Source: Streptomyces griseus (GTDB lineage Bacteria > Actinomycetota > Actinomycetes > Streptomycetales > Streptomycetaceae). From it: a DNA stretch of 64,000 nt. Both the position numbers and the translations under genes were made by a program. The notes under the pieces were generated by a model that made no database searches, was not told the origin of the DNA, and saw nothing but the letters and a program-made list of their open reading frames with translations. The stretch lies in NCBI RefSeq assembly GCF_900460065.1, contig NZ_UAVD01000006.1:85026-149025 (forward strand), in the 5' to 3' direction. This document shows positions 60,752 to 64,000 of this stretch, in pieces (the first letter of the stretch is position 1; every line of letters begins with the position of its first letter).

Positions 60752-61768
60752 TCAGACCGCGGCGGCCCCCACCAGCTCGTCCAGCACGTCCTCCATGGTC
60801 ACGAAGCCGATGACCGTGCCCTTGCCCCCGGCGACCGCCGCGAGATGCGTACCGGCGGCGCGCATGGCGGTCAGGGTGTCGTCGAGCGGGGTGTCGATCT
60901 CGACCCGGATCACGGGGTGGAGGGCGCTCGTGGGCAGCGCCTTGGTGCGCTCCGCGACACCGAGGGCGTCCTTGATGTGGAAGTAGCCCAGCAGCCCGTC
61001 GTCGGGCCCGGTGACCGGGAGCCGGGAGAAGCCCGAGGCGACGGCCGCCCGCTCCAGACCCTGCGGGGTGATGCCCAGCTCGACCGTGACGGTCCGGTTC
61101 AGCGGGACCATCACCTCGCCGACCGGCCTGGTGCCGAGCTCCAGCGCGTCCCGCAGCCGCTCCCCGTCGGCGGGGGCCAGCAGCCCCGCCTCGCTGGAGT
61201 CCTTGACCAGCCGTACGAGCTCGTCGTCGGTGAACACCGAGGCGACCTCGTCCTTGGGGTCCACCTTGAGCAGCCGCAGCAGCATGTTGGCGAACGCGTT
61301 GATACCGAAGATGACCGGCCGCAGCGCCCGCGTGAGACCCACCAGGGGCGGGCCCAGCGCCAGCGCCGTGGCGACCGGGGCGGCCAGCGCGATGTTCTTC
61401 GGGATCATCTCGCCGATGAGCATGTGCAGATACGTCGCCAGCGTCAGCGCGATCACGAAGGCGATCGGGTGGACCAGCGCGTCGGGAACGCCGACCGCGT
61501 CGAACGGCGGCTCCAGCAGATGGGCGATGGCCGGCTCGGCCACGGCACCCAGCACCAGGGAGGAGATGGTGATGCCGAGCTGCGCGGTGGCCATGGCGGC
61601 CGACAGGTGTTCGAGGCCCCACAGGGCGCTCTTGGCGCGGCGGCTGCCCCGCACGGCCTGCGGTTCGATCTGGCTGCGCCGGACCGAGATGAGCGCGAAC
61701 TCCGCGCCCACGAAGAACGCGTTGGTGAGGAGGGTGAGCACACCGATGGCGAGTTGGACGGTGGTCAT
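60752..61768 (-). CDS. CNNM/HlyC-CorC family membrane protein (second of a pair)
   Basis: 338 residues. The N-terminal CNNM (DUF21) domain with helices and GAEFALISVRRSQIE, TAQLGITISSLVLGAVAEPA, MLIGEMIPKNIALAAP is followed by a CBS pair (VMVPLNRTVTVELGITPQ; SGFSRLPVTGPDDGLLGYFHIKDAL; HLAAVAGGKGTVIGFVTMEDVLDELVG). It lacks the C-terminal CorC_HlyC domain. The family is linked to Mg2+ or other divalent-cation efflux. Its start overlaps the stop of the longer paralogue (ATGA), so the two are likely a heteromeric complex. Confidence 0.92.
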   Translation of the reverse strand: MTTVQLAIGVLTLLTNAFFVGAEFALISVRRSQIEPQAVRGSRRAKSALWGLEHLSAAMATAQLGITISSLVLGAVAEPAIAHLLEPPFDAVGVPDALVHPIAFVIALTLATYLHMLIGEMIPKNIALAAPVATALALGPPLVGLTRALRPVIFGINAFANMLLRLLKVDPKDEVASVFTDDELVRLVKDSSEAGLLAPADGERLRDALELGTRPVGEVMVPLNRTVTVELGITPQGLERAAVASGFSRLPVTGPDDGLLGYFHIKDALGVAERTKALPTSALHPVIRVEIDTPLDDTLTAMRAAGTHLAAVAGGKGTVIGFVTMEDVLDELVGAAAV

Positions 61769-63102
61769 CGGGCGTCCTCCTCCACGAGGGCGGGCGCCGG
61801 CGCCGGCGCGGTGATCCGGACCCGGTCGGCCCGGTGGTGCTCGATGTCGAGCACGTCGAACTGCCAGCCGTCGACCTCCACCCGGTCCGTGCGGACGGGA
61901 ATGCGGGCCAGTTGGTTGGCGAGCAGGCCGGCGAGCGTCTCGTAAGGGCCCTCCGGCGCGCCGAAGCCGATCCGGTCGAGCTGGTCCAGCCTGATGCTGC
62001 CCTCGGCCTCCCAGACCGGGCGCCCGTCGCCGAGCGGCTCGGCCGGTGCGAGGTCGGGGCGCTCGTGGGGGTCGTGCTCGTCGCGGACCTCGCCGACGAC
62101 CTCCTCGACGATGTCCTCGACGGTGGCGACCCCCGCCGTACCGCCGTACTCGTCGATCACCACGGCCATCGTCCGGCGCTTGCGCAACTGCGCGAGCAGC
62201 CGGTCGACGGGCAGGGAGTCGGGCACCAGGAGCGGCTCGGTCGCCAGGGCCGTGACCGGGGTCCGGCCCCGCTCGGACTCGTCCAGGGCGAGCACATCGC
62301 GGATGTGGACCGTGCCGATGACCTCGTCCAGGCTGTCCCGGTAGACCGGGAAGCGGGACAGGCCGGTGGCCAGCGTGAGGTTCGCGGCATCGGCGGCGGT
62401 GGCGTGGGCCTCCAGCGCACGGACGTCGACGCGCGGCGTCATCACGTTCTCTGCGGACAGCTCCGCCAGGTGCAGGGTACGGACGAACAGCTCGGCCGAA
62501 TCCTGCTCGATGGCGCCCTCGCGGGCGGAGTGCTGGGCGAGCGCGATCAGTTCCTGCGGCGTACGGGCGGAGGCCAGCTCCTCGGCCGGCTCCAGGCCCA
62601 GGCGGCGCACGAAACGGTTCGCGGAGTTGTTGAGGTGCCGGATCAGCGGAGCGAAACAGGCCGTGAAGGCCCGCTGCGGGGTCGAGACGACCTTGGCCAC
62701 CGTGAGCGGGCTGGAGATCGCCCAGTTCTTCGGGACCAGCTCGCCGATGACCATGAGGACCACGGTGGAGGCGGCCACACCGAGAAGCGTGGCGACCGTG
62801 GACACGGCACCGGACGGAAGCCCGGCGCCCTCCAGCGGGCCGCGCAGCAGCACCGCGAGGGACGGCTCGGCCAGCATGCCGATGACCAGGGAGGTCACGG
62901 TGATGCCGAGCTGGGCGCCGGAGAGCTGGAAGGTGAGTCGCTTGGCCGCCTTGAGCGCGCTCTCGGCACCGCGCTCCCCGGCCCTCACGGCGCGTTCGAG
63001 CTCGCTGCGCTCGACGGTGGTGAGCGAGAACTCGGCCGCGACGAACACCGCGCAGGCCAGCGTCAGCGCGAGGGCGAGGAGAAGAAGGGCCACTTCGCTC
63101 AC
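61765..63102 (-). CDS. CNNM/HlyC-CorC family membrane protein (first of a pair)
   Basis: 445 residues with the same CNNM core (VAAEFSLTTVERSELE, GAQLGITVTSLVIGMLAEPS, VLMVIGELVPKNWAISSPL). It has a CBS pair (NVMTPRVDVRALEAHATAAD; GLSRFPVYRDSLDEVIGTVHIRDVL; KRRTMAVVIDEYGGTAGVATVEDIVEEVVGEVRDEHD in parts), and a complete C-terminal CorC_HlyC domain (WEAEGSIRLDQLDRIGFGAPEGPYETLAGLL in parts). It is first in the operon and divergent from spo0M. Longer than its partner by ~107 residues, it probably carries the regulatory function. Confidence 0.93.
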   Translation of the reverse strand: MSEVALLLLALALTLACAVFVAAEFSLTTVERSELERAVRAGERGAESALKAAKRLTFQLSGAQLGITVTSLVIGMLAEPSLAVLLRGPLEGAGLPSGAVSTVATLLGVAASTVVLMVIGELVPKNWAISSPLTVAKVVSTPQRAFTACFAPLIRHLNNSANRFVRRLGLEPAEELASARTPQELIALAQHSAREGAIEQDSAELFVRTLHLAELSAENVMTPRVDVRALEAHATAADAANLTLATGLSRFPVYRDSLDEVIGTVHIRDVLALDESERGRTPVTALATEPLLVPDSLPVDRLLAQLRKRRTMAVVIDEYGGTAGVATVEDIVEEVVGEVRDEHDPHERPDLAPAEPLGDGRPVWEAEGSIRLDQLDRIGFGAPEGPYETLAGLLANQLARIPVRTDRVEVDGWQFDVLDIEHHRADRVRITAPAPAPALVEEDAR

Positions 63103-63489
63103 CGTGTCACCTCCGTCCCCTGGTGCGCGGGATCAGGGATGACACGGTTCGTACTGGGAGGCTCACCCATTGCGGTGCGCAGCTCCTTCTCTGTTCGGGT
63201 CGTCGGGATCGACGGGGGAATGCGGGTGTGAACCCGCCCCATAGATAGTAAAGGGAACGCAAAGCAAAGGGGAGTGGCGGGTGTCACACCCAGTGCCTTC
63301 CCACCCCGGCGGCCACGGCGTCCGTGATCTTGCTGGCCGGAACCGTACGCCGTGGTCGTGTGCCGGGGAACCTCTTCGCCTCTCCGGAGGTTCTGCCCGG
63401 CGAGGTGGCTCACGCACCCTCGATCATCCATCGGCGAAGATCACCCATCCGTGGAGATCGCCCAGACACAGAAGGAGCGGACGCCGCAC
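63103..63489. other. 387-base divergent gap between the CNNM operon and spo0M
   Basis: An AT-rich patch at 63240-63270 and the palindrome GGGTGT-C-ACACCC (63279-63291) suggest promoters and an operator near the middle. I could not define -35/-10 pairs. No gene is supported. Confidence 0.5.
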
Positions 63490-64000
63490 ATGGTGTTCAA
63501 GAAGTTGCTCGGAGCCCTCGGGGTCGGTGGACCCTCGGTCGACACCGTTCTGGAGCCCGGCCCCGCACTGCCCGGAGCCGTCCTCACCGGCGAGGTCCGC
63601 CTGCGGGGCGGCGGATCGGACGTGACGGTGGACCGGATTTCGCTCCTCCTCGTCGCCCGGGTCGAGAGGGAGGACCAGGACGAGGAGCACGAGGGCACGG
63701 TCGTCCTCGAACGGTTCACCGTCGGCGGTGGATTCCGGCTGGCGGAGGAGGCCGAGCACGCGGTGCCGTTCTCCGTCACGCTGCCGTGGGAGACGCCGAT
63801 CACCGAGCTCCACGGTCAGCACCTCGGCCCCGTGCTCGGCATCCGCACGGAGCTGGAGATCGCGGGAGCGCGGGACAAGGGCGACCTGGACGCGCTCGCG
63901 GTGGGACCGCTGCCCGCGCAGGAAGCGATTCTGGAGGCCTTCGGGCAGCTCGGTTACGCGTTCAGGTCGGCCGACCTGGAACTCGGACACATCCGGGGCA
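63490..64000 (+). CDS. Spo0M-like sporulation-control protein, N-terminal part
   Basis: 170 codons are visible, and the gene runs off the right edge. The start MVFKKLLGALGVGGPSVDTVLEPGPALPGAVLTGEVRLRGG (in parts) is the typical beginning of Spo0M in Streptomyces, an arrestin-like beta-sandwich. VDRISLLLVARVERED and FSVTLPWETPITELHGQHLGPVLGIRTELEIAGA in parts follow the family pattern. Spo0M influences sporulation and cell division. AAGGAG lies twelve bases before ATG 63490, rather far. Confidence 0.9.
   Translation, partial: MVFKKLLGALGVGGPSVDTVLEPGPALPGAVLTGEVRLRGGGSDVTVDRISLLLVARVEREDQDEEHEGTVVLERFTVGGGFRLAEEAEHAVPFSVTLPWETPITELHGQHLGPVLGIRTELEIAGARDKGDLDALAVGPLPAQEAILEAFGQLGYAFRSADLELGHIRG

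Overview
The base composition (very high GC, strong GC preference at third codon positions), the gene families (TerD, Asp23/Gls24 with AmaP, SpoIIE-type PP2C phosphatases, a conservon-type roadblock protein and a decayed conservon GTPase, LAxTG sortase substrate, Spo0M, DUF4232 lipoprotein) and the promoter types (TAGGGT-like -10 boxes, many leaderless genes, sigma-R-like GGAAT...GTT) point to a Streptomyces chromosome. I see no prophage, CRISPR array, integrase or antibiotic gene cluster; most of the window looks like ordinary, fairly conserved chromosome.

Layout. (1) 1-11.0 kb: a leftward catabolic and uptake cluster under an IclR regulator: Asp/Glu racemase-like enzyme, M19 dipeptidase-like hydrolase, FAD oxidoreductase, a complete Dpp/Opp-type ABC importer (binding lipoprotein, two permeases, two ATPases) and the start of an aldehyde dehydrogenase. 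The DppD-type ATPase gene carries a one-base frameshift. A GGACANTG motif occurs at both the iclR promoter and the cluster promoter. (2) 11.5-25 kb: lipoprotein, aldehyde dehydrogenase with its GAF-domain regulator, peptidoglycan amidase, SWIM/SNF2 helicase operon, fatty-acid desaturase with a tiny membrane protein, MpaB-like oxygenase, methyltransferase. (3) 25-40.8 kb: TerD, short TatA, Mg-type P-ATPase with ArsR regulator, a frameshifted conservon GTPase, roadblock protein, sortase substrate, PAS-GAF-SpoIIE-ATPase regulator, HIBYL-CoA hydrolase-like gene with a small terminal-inverted-repeat element against its stop codon, and several small genes. (4) 40.9-45.5 kb: two divergent operons forming an envelope-stress module. 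Rightward are an ECF sigma factor, a protein joining a zinc anti-sigma motif to a Gls24-like domain, and a second Gls24-like protein. Leftward are Asp23/Gls24, a small membrane protein, DUF6286 and AmaP. Both operons carry the same ECF-like promoter motif. (5) 45.5-53.5 kb: a dinucleotide-binding oxidoreductase divergent from an orphan cytochrome oxidase subunit I, with face-to-face sigma-R-like promoters; a single protein joining sigma factor, zinc anti-sigma motif, membrane helix and extracellular CAP domain; a MASE1 membrane protein beside a PP2C phosphatase. (6) 53.5-64 kb: DinB, a tRNA-Trp, an MptB-like mannosyltransferase, an ABC-F protein behind a leader with a three-codon reading frame, a P-loop kinase, a YciO/Sua5 protein, paired CNNM/HlyC membrane proteins and the start of spo0M.

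The most interesting parts are the sigma/ZAS-Gls24/AmaP divergon (40.9-45.5 kb), the one-piece sigma-ZAS-TM-CAP protein (49.2-50.8 kb) and the ABC-F leader (56.4-56.7 kb). All functional statements come from reading the sequence and from family knowledge; no database search was run.
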